DNA of 64,000 nt from Streptomyces sp. BHT-5-2 (GTDB taxonomy: Bacteria > Actinomycetota > Actinomycetes > Streptomycetales > Streptomycetaceae), in assembly GCF_019774615.1 (NCBI RefSeq), contig NZ_CP081497.1, positions 1,302,001 to 1,366,000 on the forward strand. Reading direction: 5' to 3'. Shown here one piece after another: positions 1 through 8,783 of the stretch. The number at the start of each line of letters is the position of its first letter. Position 1 is the stretch's first letter. Position numbers and translations under genes: made by a program. Under the pieces are notes generated by a model, which saw only the letters and a program-made list of their open reading frames with translations, did not search any database and was not told the DNA's origin.

Positions 1-150
1 CGCGGTGTCGATGAGGGTGATGCCCGCATCCAGGGCCGCGTGGATGGTGGCGATGGCACGAGCCTCGTCGGGGCGGTTCTCGATCGACAGCGGCATGGCG
101 CCCAGTCCGACGGCGCTGACGTGGGTTTCGCCGAGGTTGCGGTAGTGCAT
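1..150 (-). CDS. Aldo/keto reductase, N-terminal part (cut by window edge)
   Basis: Only the first 50 codons are inside the window, read on the minus strand from an ATG at 150. The translation opens MHYRNLGETHVSAVGLGAMPL and continues to GITLIDTA, which is the first beta strand and the DT(A) motif of the aldo/keto reductase TIM barrel, where the Asp of the catalytic tetrad lies. These enzymes reduce aldehydes and ketones with NADPH in the cytoplasm. The substrate cannot be inferred from this fragment. The rest of the gene lies to the left of the window. Confidence 0.85.
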   Translation of the reverse strand, partial: MHYRNLGETHVSAVGLGAMPLSIENRPDEARAIATIHAALDAGITLIDTA

Positions 151-599
151 GTGCGTGCTCCGAAGGCTCATACGAGGCATCGGCGGCCGTGTTCGGTCGC
201 CAGTCGCCGGTGTGCGAGAAACGGAACAGTATCCCGGAAGACGCCCACTTCCCCCGGGGGTGAGACGCAGGTCACGGGCGTTGGCGAGGTCGGATATGGA
301 GCCTTTCACCGAAGCGCCGAAGCGCCGAAGCGCCGAAGCGCCGAAGCGCCGAAGCGCCGAAGCGCCGAAGCGCCGGAGCATTGAAGCGAGGTGACGCTGC
401 GTCGGAAATCGGTGATGCTGCTGGGTGGCGCCGCCCGCGCCATGACCCCTTCCTCGCCCAGGGAGCGTGCCGGGCACTGGAGGACGCCGCGGTCCTGTCC
501 GCCGAACTCGCCGACACCGCCGTCGACATCCCAACGCGCTGACGCACTACGAACACGCCCGCCGCCCCCGCAGCCAACGTAGCCAGCGGATGGCCCGTG
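151..599. other. Non-coding stretch upstream of the aldo/keto reductase
   Basis: No convincing gene is seen. It holds the promoter region of the aldo/keto reductase and an octanucleotide tandem array (311-374). Open frames here have low-complexity translations produced by the repeat. Confidence 0.5.
311..374. repeat. Octanucleotide tandem repeat (gaagcgcc)x8
   Basis: Eight perfect head-to-tail copies of gaagcgcc are followed by two decayed copies (ggagcatt, gaagcgag). Because the period is 8, a change in copy number would shift any reading frame crossing it. It lies between the aldo/keto reductase start and the truncated LysR gene, and no gene is supported across it. Confidence 0.95.
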
Positions 600-1223
600 T
601 CAGTCCGTGGACGGTGCCGCCGCCAGGTTCGCGGTCCCGGACTTCTCTTCCCTCTCCGCATCGCCGGGGTGCCGGCGCAGTGTTGCGGTGGCGATGTCCA
701 GGAAGTCCGCCACGGGGCCCGTGCAGTTGCTCTCCGGTACCGCCAGGCAGGTCTCGACGGGCAGGGCGTCGGTGACGGTCAGGTAGACGAGGTCAGGGCG
801 GGAGTACGAGTCCGCGATGCTGACGGGAACGAGTGCGATTCCCTGGCCGGAGGCGATGAGCTCGAACTTCTCCTCCGGTGACGAGGTCCGCCGGGCTCTG
901 CCGTCGAGCATCGGCTCACCGTCGAGATCGGCCGATGTGACAGCGCGGCAGTCGGCCAGTGGATGTGTCACCGGCAGGCACGCGACCTTGGTCTCGCGAC
1001 CGATGGGGACGGAGCGCAGCCCCGAGTCGTCGAAGGGGCGCCGGAGGTATCCGGCGTCCGCGCGGCCATCGCGAAGGGGCGCGTCCCGCTCCCACCAGCG
1101 CAGCGGAAAGACATCGATCGCGACCTTCGGATGGCTCGCGGTGAATGCCCGGATCGCCTCCGAAGTGCCCGGATTCCGTTGCGGCGGGGATGGTCCAGCC
1201 CGCAGGTTCGGATCGCCGAGCAC
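600..1223 (-). pseudogene. LysR-type regulator remnant: effector domain without the HTH
   Basis: The frame encodes a LysR substrate-binding domain only. It runs from about AIRAFTASHPKVAIDVFPL through RADAGYLRRPFDDSGL and ASGQGIALVP to a normal C-terminus. An intact LysR protein would carry about 90 further residues at the N-terminus with the winged HTH. Those are absent, and the sequence upstream of about 1165 reads as unrelated residues. The crystallin-like gene starts just beyond. The most likely history is a deletion that removed the 5-prime third of the gene, so the product could not bind DNA in the usual way. Confidence 0.75.
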
Positions 1224-1286
1224 CGCATTGCCGCTTCAGCCGGCGACTGTGAAGTGAGCGGTTCGCCATTCAAGGAGGAGAGTTTT

Positions 1287-1640
1287 GTGATCTCGAAGAC
1301 GAAGAAGGTCGCGCGTTCCGTGGGTGTGGCATTCGCCGCGGCCGCGACTCTGACCATCGCCGTGCCGACGGGCAACGCTTTCGCCATTGACCATGTCACC
1401 TGCCGCGGTGGTGAGAACTTCCTGAAGATCTGGTCGCGCAACGGCGGAAGTCAGAGCGTGGACTGCTACGCCAACGCCGGGAAGACCGACTTCGGCGGAT
1501 GGTGGGTCGACAAGATCTCCACGGGGAACAACGACCTGATCTACTACGACGCCAACGGCGACTCGGTGAGGGTCGAACGGTGGCATGAGATCACCTTCCC
1601 CAACCGTCCGCCGAAGGTCACCGCCATCGAAATTCTCTGA
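1287..1640 (+). CDS. Small secreted beta/gamma-crystallin-like protein
   Basis: A 117-residue protein starting at GTG 1287, 6 bases after a strong ribosome binding site (aaggaggag, 1272-1280). A signal peptide (basic MISKTKKVARS, hydrophobic core, cleavage after NAFA) precedes a mature domain of about 85 residues with two Cys. The segment DCYANAGKTDFGGWWVDKIS, followed by TGNNDLIYY, resembles the Greek-key half-domains of the SKLP/SMPI crystallin-like proteins secreted by Streptomyces. Some members are protease inhibitors or toxins to fungi, but function here is unknown. The protein at 27568-27933 has the same layout and may be a paralogue. Confidence 0.65.
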   Translation: MISKTKKVARSVGVAFAAAATLTIAVPTGNAFAIDHVTCRGGENFLKIWSRNGGSQSVDCYANAGKTDFGGWWVDKISTGNNDLIYYDANGDSVRVERWHEITFPNRPPKVTAIEIL

Positions 1641-1653
1641 GCGGCTGAAGGGT

Positions 1654-1680
1654 TGGTCGTGGGGGGCGACCACTTTTGTC
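1654..1680 (+). terminator. Candidate terminator after the crystallin-like gene
   Basis: The stem tggtcg/cgacca (1654-1659 and 1667-1672) has a G-rich 7-base loop and is followed by cttttgtc, 13 bases after the stop codon. The stem is short, so this is tentative. Confidence 0.4.
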
Positions 1681-1827
1681 GGTGCTCCATTCCTGGACAC
1701 CGCGGTCTCGTGGGTGAACTCGGGTTCGCCGTAGCGTGAGACTGCCCGTATCCGGAGCACTGATGCTGGCCGCGCCTTTACGGGCGTGGCCGGCATTGTT
1801 TTGTGGGGGCGCTGTACTTCCCGGGTC

Positions 1828-3243
1828 TCACGCCCCCGCGTTCCGGTGCCCGTTCCGTCGCAGTGTGAGTGTGGTGGCTGCGGTGAGGGCGAGTCCGGTG
1901 GCCGCGGTGAGCATGCTCCACTGCATGCCGGTCCGGAAGGTGTCGGCCCCTGCCAGGAGTGCTCCGAAGAGGGCTACCGCGAGGGCTCCGCCGATCTGGC
2001 GGCCGGTGTTGAGGAGGGCGGATGCGGTGCCGGCGCGGTTGGCGGGGACGGCGTCGAGGAGCATGGCGGTCAGCGCGGGGACGGCCAGGGCCCCGCCGAG
2101 GCCGACGGGCACCATCAGGGCCGCGACCGTCCACAAGGGGGTGTGGGGGCCGACGGTCAGCAGGGTCAACAGCCCGGCGGCGCCGAGGAGTTGCCCGGCG
2201 ATCATCGGTACGCGCGGGCCGAACAGCGCGGCCAGTTTCGCGGAGGCGAGGTTGACCACGGCCACCAGCGCGGTCATGGGGATGAACAGTACGCCTGCGT
2301 GGAGGGCGGACTGGCCGCGTTGTTGCTGGAGGTAGAGGCTGAAGATGAAGACGCTGCCGTAGTAGGCGGCGTTGAGCATGAAGCCGATGGCCAGGGAGAC
2401 CGCCACCACACGGGAGCGGAACAGCTGCAGGGGGAGCATGGGGTGGGCGCCCTTGGCCTGCGCGGTCAGGAAGCCGGCCGCCGAGGCCACGGCCACCACC
2501 AGCGAGCCGACCACCAGCGGCCGGCCGAAGCCTTCGGCACCGCCCTCGATCATGCCGTAGGTCAGCCCGCCCATGGCGATGACGGCGGTGACCTGACCGG
2601 TGAGGTCCAGACGGGCGGGCAGACGCGGCGAGGCCGGTATGCGGGCGAGGAGGATGAGGGCGAGAAGACCGGCGGGGAGGTTGACGTAGAAGATCCACCG
2701 CCACCCGACGGTTGCCGTCAAGGCGCCGCCCAGGACGGGACCGGCGGCCACCGCGACGGCCCCGCCGACCGTCCAGATCGCAATGGCACGGGCGCGTTGG
2801 GCCTGGTCGGGGAAGCCCTGGCGGACCAGCGCCAGGGAAGCCGGCATCATCACGGCCGCCGCCGCGCCTTGGAGGAATCGGGCGGCGATGAGGGTGGTGA
2901 GGTTGGGGGCGAGTCCGCAGGCGGCGGAGGAGAGGGCGAAGAGGATCAGGCCGGCGGCGTAGGACTGGCGGGCTCCGATGCGGTCGGAGAGGGCGCCGGC
3001 GGAGAGCATCAGGGCGGCGAAGAGGAGGGTGTAGCCGTCGACGACCCACTGCAGGCCGGACATGCCGCCGCCCAGGCTGCGGCCGATGTCCGGCAGCGCC
3101 ACGGTGACGATCAACGCGTCCAGGGAGATGAGGAAGAAGCCCAGCAGGGCGGCACCGAGAACGACCAGGGAACCACCCCCAGCCGCCGCCGGGGCGCTCA
3201 CCACGGCGCCGGAGCCGGGGGAGGACTTGAGTGGGGATTTCAT
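1828..3243 (-). CDS. MFS multidrug exporter, DHA2 (EmrB/QacA) type
   Basis: A 471-residue integral membrane protein starting at ATG 3243, preceded by AGGAG at the right distance. After a cytoplasmic N-terminal tail of about 30 residues comes LGFFLISLDALIVTVALPDI, the first helix of drug:H+ antiporter family 2, with the D residue diagnostic of the family. Motif A follows as SDRIGARQSYAAG. The length and repeated hydrophobic segments fit a 14-helix exporter. It would pump hydrophobic drugs or pigments out of the cell using the proton gradient. The next minus-strand gene upstream (SDR, 3475-4320) is about 230 bases away, so they need not share a promoter. The substrate is unknown. Confidence 0.88.
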   Translation of the reverse strand: MKSPLKSSPGSGAVVSAPAAAGGGSLVVLGAALLGFFLISLDALIVTVALPDIGRSLGGGMSGLQWVVDGYTLLFAALMLSAGALSDRIGARQSYAAGLILFALSSAACGLAPNLTTLIAARFLQGAAAAVMMPASLALVRQGFPDQAQRARAIAIWTVGGAVAVAAGPVLGGALTATVGWRWIFYVNLPAGLLALILLARIPASPRLPARLDLTGQVTAVIAMGGLTYGMIEGGAEGFGRPLVVGSLVVAVASAAGFLTAQAKGAHPMLPLQLFRSRVVAVSLAIGFMLNAAYYGSVFIFSLYLQQQRGQSALHAGVLFIPMTALVAVVNLASAKLAALFGPRVPMIAGQLLGAAGLLTLLTVGPHTPLWTVAALMVPVGLGGALAVPALTAMLLDAVPANRAGTASALLNTGRQIGGALAVALFGALLAGADTFRTGMQWSMLTAATGLALTAATTLTLRRNGHRNAGA

Positions 3244-3474
3244 TGGGGCACTCCTGCGGGCGTCTTGAATGTGTGTATTCGGGAGGGAGGGCCAGGGGCT
3301 GCCGCTGACGGGCCGGCCGGTAGCGGGGCACCCTGGCGCGGTGAAGGGGGCGGATGCCGGGCGGCGAAAGCTCCGCCCGCCCGCCGCCTGGTGTAGCGGT
3401 ACGTGACTGTGACTGTCAGCCGGCTGCCTGGGCCGGCAGATCCTTGTTGCCGTCGCCCCAAGTGGCCGTCACCG

Positions 3475-4320
3475 TCACTGCGTGTCGAAGTCGGTCCCCC
3501 GCGAGACCTTCTCCCACAGGGCGAGTTCGGACCGCACCGAGTCCAGGTGCCCGACGAGGAAGTCCACCGCGTCGCCGCCGAGGGCGAGCCGAAGCGGGGT
3601 GTTCTCGGCGTCCAGGGCCAGTCGGATCGCCGCCGCGGCCTTCACCGGGTCCCCGGGCTGTGTGCCGGCGCCGTCCTGCACCAGCTTCCGGGTGGCGCCG
3701 ACCTTCTCCGCGTACGCCGGGTGCTCCCGGGAGAAGTGGGCCGAGCCCTTGCCGAACAGATTGGTGCGGAACGCGCCGGGCTCCACGATCAGCACCTTGA
3801 TGCCGAACGGCGCCACTTCGTCGGCCAGTCCCTCCGACAGCTGCTCCAGTGCTGCCTTGGTCGCGCTGTACGCGGAGAACCCGGCGAAGGACAGCTGTCC
3901 GCCGAAACTGCTGATGTTCACGATCGATCCGCTGCCGCGCTCCCGCATCTGCGGAAGCAGCGCCCGGGTCAGCCGCGCCGGGCCGAACACGTGCAGCTCA
4001 AACAGGTCGCGCAGCTCCTGGTCGGTGGTCTCCTCGAACGCCCCGACCTGCGTGCGCCCGGCGTTGTTCACCAGCACGTCCACCCGGCCGTAGCGAGCCA
4101 GCACGTCGGCGGCGACCACGTCGGTCCGCCCACCGTCGGTGACGTCCAGAGCGATCGCCTCCACCCGGTCGGGATGCGCGGCGACCAGGTCGGCCAGTCC
4201 CTCGGGCCGGCGGGCCGTGCCGATCACCGTGTCACCGGCGGCGACCGCGGCCTCGGCGATGGCCCGCCCGAAACCGCTGCTCGCACCGGTGACCAGCCAG
4301 ACCTTGCCGTTGTCCGTCAT
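3475..4320 (-). CDS. Short-chain dehydrogenase/reductase
   Basis: A 281-residue classical SDR. The start at ATG 4320 (MTDNGKVWLVTG) was chosen because the Rossmann motif TGASSGFG follows at residue 11; upstream in-frame codons read as non-coding. It has NNAG (strand 4), the catalytic Ser in NISSFGG and the YSATK (YxxxK) active site. The longer C-terminal region with EPGAFRTNLF is typical of the subgroup often annotated as oxidoreductase/retinol dehydrogenase-like. It uses NAD(P)H on an unidentified alcohol or ketone. It is divergent from the LysR gene at 4429 across 108 bases, the usual layout of a LysR regulator and its target. Confidence 0.9.
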   Translation of the reverse strand: MTDNGKVWLVTGASSGFGRAIAEAAVAAGDTVIGTARRPEGLADLVAAHPDRVEAIALDVTDGGRTDVVAADVLARYGRVDVLVNNAGRTQVGAFEETTDQELRDLFELHVFGPARLTRALLPQMRERGSGSIVNISSFGGQLSFAGFSAYSATKAALEQLSEGLADEVAPFGIKVLIVEPGAFRTNLFGKGSAHFSREHPAYAEKVGATRKLVQDGAGTQPGDPVKAAAAIRLALDAENTPLRLALGGDAVDFLVGHLDSVRSELALWEKVSRGTDFDTQ

Positions 4321-4428
4321 CTCTTCGTCTCCTTGGTCGTTTTCCGTTCGGGGCCTGCCCGCCGACAGGTCCCATCCTTCGCCGGCATCCGGCACCACGT
4401 CCAAGACCTGTTGTGATAGCCATGAGTT

Positions 4429-5343
4429 ATGGATGTCCATGGGCGCGATCTGCGCTACTTCGCCGCAGTCGCCGAGGAGTTGAACTTCACGCGGGCCGCC
4501 GAGCGGCTGTTCGTCTCCCAACCCGCGCTCAGCAAGCAGATACGGATGCTGGAGAAGCAGCTCGGCGCGTGTCTGTTCCACCGGGACCGGCGGTCGGTGC
4601 GACTGACCGCGGTGGGGGAAGCCCTGCTGCCGCACGCCCGCGGAATGCTGGCCGCATGGGAGGCCGCCGAGGCGGCGCTGGAGGAGGCGAGGACCGCCGG
4701 GCTGAACACATTGGTGATCGGCATGTCCACCAGCCCGGGCCGCGGGTTGCTGCCCGCCTTGCGAACCAGGCTGGTGTCCCGCTACCCGCAGGCACGTCCC
4801 GTCCTACGGCAGGTCAACTGGGCCGATCCCAGTGCCGGGTTGGCGGACGGGACCAGTGATGTCGCCTTTGTCTGGCTGCCGCTGCCGGACGGCGACCGTT
4901 ATCAGTATGCGGTGGTGGCCCAGGAACGACGCTTGGTGGCGCTGCCGCAGGAGCACCCTCTGGCGGCGCGGGCGGCAGCCGACAGCGAGGGGGAGTTGGA
5001 CTTCGCCGAGCTCCTGGACGAGCCGTTCCTCGCCCTCCCCTCCGAGGCCGGCCCGCTACGGGACTACTGGCTGGCCCTGGACGCCCGGGACGGTCGCGCG
5101 CCGCGGATAGGCGGGGTGGTGGGCAGCGCCGAGGAGACCCACGAGGCGGTCGCCAACGGCCAGGGCGTTGCGCTTCTGGCCACCGGCAACGCGCCGCTGG
5201 TCGTCCGGGACGAGGTGATCGCCGTGCCGGTCCGCGGCATCTCCCCGTCCCGCCTGGCGGTAGCAGCCCGCCGGGGCGACGAACGGCCCCTGGTACTGGC
5301 CTACTTGGCCGCGGCGGCGAAGGTGGGAGCCAGCACTTCCTGA
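4429..5343 (+). CDS. LysR-family transcriptional regulator
   Basis: A 304-residue protein starting at ATG 4429. The N-terminal winged HTH reads DLRYFAAVAEELNFTRAAER then LFVSQPALSKQIRMLEKQLG, the canonical LysR signature. A substrate-binding domain of about 200 residues follows, with the family patterns HPLAAR and VANGQGVALLATG. It is transcribed divergently from the SDR at 3475-4320, so it probably controls that gene and itself from the 4321-4428 interval in response to an unknown small molecule. Confidence 0.92.
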   Translation: MDVHGRDLRYFAAVAEELNFTRAAERLFVSQPALSKQIRMLEKQLGACLFHRDRRSVRLTAVGEALLPHARGMLAAWEAAEAALEEARTAGLNTLVIGMSTSPGRGLLPALRTRLVSRYPQARPVLRQVNWADPSAGLADGTSDVAFVWLPLPDGDRYQYAVVAQERRLVALPQEHPLAARAAADSEGELDFAELLDEPFLALPSEAGPLRDYWLALDARDGRAPRIGGVVGSAEETHEAVANGQGVALLATGNAPLVVRDEVIAVPVRGISPSRLAVAARRGDERPLVLAYLAAAAKVGASTS

Positions 5344-5570
5344 ACCGAGCCGCCCGAAGAGACTTCACGCGGCCGTTCCACTGCCCGACCTACCGAAATC
5401 CGCGACAACGATCCGGCTGCCGCGCGTTCGGCCCAGCCGTCTGAGCAGTTCGCGCTGTAGCGGATGCACCGCCCGGCGGCCCCTGTCCTTCGCGGCCGCG
5501 GGGCTTCGTCAGCCAAGACACCGGACGTCGTGCCGCCCGCAGCCGCTCCGGAATCCGGTATCCGGCCGAG

Positions 5571-6146
5571 TCAGCGTTCCCAGTACTTGGCGACTGCCTG
5601 TGCGTAGGCCACTCGGTGGTCGAGTTCTGCGCTGTGGACGCGGAAGCGGCCGCGTGCGGACTCGGTGAGGGCCGCCCGGCTGAAGGGCTTGCCTGGCCTC
5701 TTCCAAACCGTTCGCAGCGGCGCGGTGGTGGCGCCGGCGGGGGAGTCGGAGAGAGCCAGGGCAGCCATGTACAGCAGGACGAGGGGCAGCAGCACCAGGC
5801 ACAGCAGCAGCGACGGCGTCGTCCCTTCCCGTCCGTGCAGCACCGTGCTGTCGGGCAGGTGGATCTCGTATGTGGGGCGCCACCGCCTCTTGCGCGGTGG
5901 CAGGCGCAGTTCGGCCAACTCCTCGTGATCCGGCGTGAGTACGGCGAGGCGGCCGCCGTCCTTGCGGACGACGACGGCCAGCGGTGCGGCGTAGGCAGGT
6001 CCGGCCGCGAGGGTGAAGCGTGGCTTGTGCCCGTGGCGGAGGGCATGGCCGTCGGGGACGCCGCGGAGTACGTGGACGGGGGCCGAGCCGCGGGGACGCA
6101 GTTCGTATCGGTCGGCGTCGGGGTGGCGGGTGAAGACAAGCGTCAT
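5571..6146 (-). CDS. Hypothetical protein with one membrane segment
   Basis: A 191-residue protein of unknown function, read from ATG 6146. The N-terminal 100 residues look like a small beta-rich soluble domain (MTLVFTRHPDADRYELRP, then FTLAAGPAYAAPLAVVV). A hydrophobic stretch at about residues 109-132 (LLLCLVLLPLVLLYMAALAL) is a clear transmembrane helix. The basic C-terminal tail ends AVAKYWER. It is the last gene of the minus-strand run carrying the WXG-type proteins, separated by about 170 bases, so it could belong to the same functional group. Confidence 0.6.
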   Translation of the reverse strand: MTLVFTRHPDADRYELRPRGSAPVHVLRGVPDGHALRHGHKPRFTLAAGPAYAAPLAVVVRKDGGRLAVLTPDHEELAELRLPPRKRRWRPTYEIHLPDSTVLHGREGTTPSLLLCLVLLPLVLLYMAALALSDSPAGATTAPLRTVWKRPGKPFSRAALTESARGRFRVHSAELDHRVAYAQAVAKYWER

Positions 6147-6317
6147 GGGGTTCCGTCAGGTCGTGTCGGGTTGGGGCGCCGTTGCCGATGGTCGGGGTGG
6201 ACGGGGGAGAAGGACGTGGGGGCCGATGCGCATATCGGAGGGCCCGTTGGGCGGTTGCTCCCGCTGACTGGGGCAGTCGTCACAGCGTGTCCGCCTGTCC
6301 ACCATCCCCGCTCCGGA

Positions 6318-6974
6318 CTAGCCGAAGACCGCACGGATGTCGTCAGCGCCCGGTGTCGTCGCGGAGGTCTCGTCCGATTGCTCCGCCGGGCGGATGGCCA
6401 GCGACTCGCCGATCTGCCGCAGGATGCCGGTATACCGCGGCAGATCGGCGAAGCACGGAGTGGTCAGCGCGAGCACGATCAACCAGCCTTGAATCGGCGA
6501 GGGGACGTACAACTCGATCTGGGCGAACTCCAACGCCGGGAGGACGGCCTCGCCCTCGGTCTCGGTGGCGTGCAGCGAGAGCACGGCTGGGCCACACGGC
6601 AGGTCCACGCGGGCGACGCTGCGATGCTCGTCGAGGGACAGCGTTTCCTGAAACGAGGCGGTGATGACTTCCGGGGCCTCCGGGGCCACGGTCTCTGCAC
6701 GTACCAGGAGATGAGCGGTGCTTGCCGCGCCGTCCTCCGTCTCGTAGAGGGCGACCGAGGCGTGCAGAACCTCGTCGGCGGTCAGAGACGCGGTGAGGTC
6801 GGAGTAGAGGGTCGCGGTGGTCTCGCGCTGGAATTCTGTACCGCCTGGCCAGATCTTCTCCGCCAACTCCCACAGGGCGGCGTCGAGGACGTCCGCGGGG
6901 AGGTGCAGCGGCAGTTCGTGGAAGCCTTCGGGGGTGTCCAGGGCGATCGACACGCTTTGCGGGGACAGCGCCAT
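6318..6974 (-). CDS. Hypothetical protein coupled to a WXG-type secreted protein
   Basis: A 218-residue protein from ATG 6974. Its start overlaps the stop of the upstream gene in TGATG, so the two are translationally coupled. It has no signal peptide and is acidic, with one hydrophobic stretch near residues 160-180 (PIQGWLIVLALTTPCF). The acidic, soluble character and position directly after a WXG-domain protein would suit a dedicated partner, chaperone or immunity protein for it. That is inference from context; no family is recognised. Confidence 0.65.
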   Translation of the reverse strand: MALSPQSVSIALDTPEGFHELPLHLPADVLDAALWELAEKIWPGGTEFQRETTATLYSDLTASLTADEVLHASVALYETEDGAASTAHLLVRAETVAPEAPEVITASFQETLSLDEHRSVARVDLPCGPAVLSLHATETEGEAVLPALEFAQIELYVPSPIQGWLIVLALTTPCFADLPRYTGILRQIGESLAIRPAEQSDETSATTPGADDIRAVFG

Positions 6975-8425
6975 CACAGCCTCCCCGCAGCCGGCGTGCC
7001 GGTATCGGTGATCTGAGTGTGGGTGTCGATGGCGATGCCTGGCAGCTGCTGGGCCACCTGCGGGCCCTTCGACCACCAGGAGAGCGGGTCGATGGAGCCG
7101 TCGGCCCGCATGGCTCCGCGCAGGGAGGTCTTGATCGCATCCGGGGTGAGGCCGCTGTCCAGGACCTTGGTCAGCCCCTTGCTGATGCCTGCCTCCTTGA
7201 TGCTCGCGCCCACCACGTCCTGGACGTGGCTGTTCCAGGCCAGCTTCATGCGGTTGCCGACCCCGGTGGTCGTGAAGACCTTGCTGCCGCCGACGTATTC
7301 CTTGCCCATCCCGAAGAGCGACTTTCCTTCCAGAGCCCGGCCGGTGAACCCGGCGTCACGTAGGGCGCGGATCTTGTTGACCTTGTCGATCGAGGCGACG
7401 GTACGGCCTTCCACCTGCACCAGCTTCATGGGGACCTTGGCCCCCTTCATCGCGACGGAGCCGAACTTCCCGAACGGGATCACCCCGATTCCGTCACCCA
7501 CGAGGTCCATGACCCCCACATCGGCTCCGCCGAGTTTCGCCGCTCCGTGCGTGGCGAGGGCCCCGAGGGAAGCACCGGCGCTCGCGAGGGCCAGTGCACC
7601 GGAGAGAGGCGGGCACCACATGGTGAGCAACGAGGCGACTCCCAGGATGCTGGAGGCGATCGAGAGCCAGTCGCCGATCTCCTTCAGCAGGTCGGCGTGC
7701 TTGGCACACCACTCCTGGATGCTGTGTCCCATGCGGGTGAAGAAGTCGCCGAGACCTTCCCAGAACCCCGGGTCCGGTGCGTTTTCCGTGGCGCGCCGGA
7801 TGCGGTCGGCGATGCTTCGGGCCTCGTCCTGGTGATGGCCGAGGAGCTCCTCGGCCTTCTTGAGGATGCCTTCCAGCTCCTCGGTCGCGGAGTCCAGCCG
7901 GCCGCGGGCAGTGTCGAGGGCCCTGTCCGCCCGGTCCAAGCGGTCGCTGGCGGCGTCCATCCTCTTCTGCGCGGCGTCGAGGGCGGCCTGGTCGGTGTAG
8001 AAGGTGCCGGCAAGGCGGAGGTCCGGGTTGGCGGCGGCCTCGTTGTAGGCCCTTTCCGCCTGCTCGTTCTCGGTCTTCCTGGTGGTCACCGTCTGCTTGG
8101 CCGCGGCGGCCTCCGACTCGTACTGGCGGCCCTTGCTCTGGTACGAGGAGAGCGCGGTGTGCCAGGAGCGGAGCTGAGTGACCGCATCGCGCATGGCATC
8201 GCGGCTGTCACTCACGTATTTCGGCAGGTCACCGACGTTCTCGGCGAACGCGTTCGCCGCGTCACCCTGCCATTCGCCACCGCTCTTGCCGATGCGGGAC
8301 AGTACGGCGTGGGCGGACTCCAGGGAGCGCTTGGCCGTATCGAGCTTGCCGGTGAGGGAGTCGACCGATCCCAGGTCGCCGGGGGCCGGATTGAAGCCGA
8401 GGGCGGGGAAGTCCCGCGTGGTCAT
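6974..8425 (-). CDS. WXG-domain, type VII secretion-like large protein
   Basis: A 483-residue protein from ATG 8425. The N-terminal about 210 residues form a long helical coiled-coil domain with a W-x-G turn (GGEWQGDAANAF near residue 50) and heptads rich in Ala, Arg and Asp. This matches the LXG/WXG-like N-terminal domains of putative ESX-secreted proteins. A glycine/alanine-rich hydrophobic block follows at about 255-310 (SIASSILGVASLL, ALALASAGASLGALAT), then a C-terminal domain of about 170 residues without recognised catalytic residues. Such proteins often carry variable toxin tails; here the tail is not identifiable. It lies between a small WXG100-like gene (8487-8783) and a coupled downstream gene (6318-6974). 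Confidence 0.75.
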   Translation of the reverse strand: MTTRDFPALGFNPAPGDLGSVDSLTGKLDTAKRSLESAHAVLSRIGKSGGEWQGDAANAFAENVGDLPKYVSDSRDAMRDAVTQLRSWHTALSSYQSKGRQYESEAAAAKQTVTTRKTENEQAERAYNEAAANPDLRLAGTFYTDQAALDAAQKRMDAASDRLDRADRALDTARGRLDSATEELEGILKKAEELLGHHQDEARSIADRIRRATENAPDPGFWEGLGDFFTRMGHSIQEWCAKHADLLKEIGDWLSIASSILGVASLLTMWCPPLSGALALASAGASLGALATHGAAKLGGADVGVMDLVGDGIGVIPFGKFGSVAMKGAKVPMKLVQVEGRTVASIDKVNKIRALRDAGFTGRALEGKSLFGMGKEYVGGSKVFTTTGVGNRMKLAWNSHVQDVVGASIKEAGISKGLTKVLDSGLTPDAIKTSLRGAMRADGSIDPLSWWSKGPQVAQQLPGIAIDTHTQITDTGTPAAGRL

Positions 8426-8486
8426 GAAATCCCCTGTCGAGTGGTCAAAGGTACGGATGGCTCGGGTGAGTGCAGGCCGTGCGGCG

Positions 8487-8783
8487 CTACTTGGCGTTCT
8501 TCGCGAAGGCGTCGCGCAGCGCGTGCTCCACCGATTCGTAGTTCTGCTTGACCAACTTGAGCTTGTCCTCGATGGCTTGCGTGCCGTCGGCGATCTTCTT
8601 GATCGCGTTGTCCCAGCTGTCGTGGAACTCGTCGCAGGCGTTGTCCAGGGCCTCCGCCCCCATCGACTTCGGACCGGTGTCCTTCAGTGCGTCCAGCGCC
8701 TTGCGCATGTTGTCCTGGCTGTCGTGCAGATCCTTCAGCAGACGTCCGAGACCGTCCGCCTCGACCTGGAAATAGCCGCCCAT
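8487..8783 (-). CDS. WXG100-like small protein
   Basis: A 98-residue, mostly helical protein from ATG 8783. It has the size and hairpin layout of ESAT-6/CFP-10 (WXG100) proteins. The central turn reads HDSWDNAIKK, with Trp but with Asn-Asp in place of the Gly, so the W-x-G motif is degenerate. It sits about 60 bases upstream of the large WXG-domain gene, the usual order of small partner then large substrate. Probably it pairs with or guides the larger protein to the type VII machinery, none of whose membrane components are in this window. Confidence 0.7.
   Translation of the reverse strand: MGGYFQVEADGLGRLLKDLHDSQDNMRKALDALKDTGPKSMGAEALDNACDEFHDSWDNAIKKIADGTQAIEDKLKLVKQNYESVEHALRDAFAKNAK

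Noticed and set aside
1786..3396. 536-codon plus-strand open frame
   Set aside because: Glu/Gly-rich shadow of the MFS exporter, whose minus-strand frame has membrane helices and family motifs.
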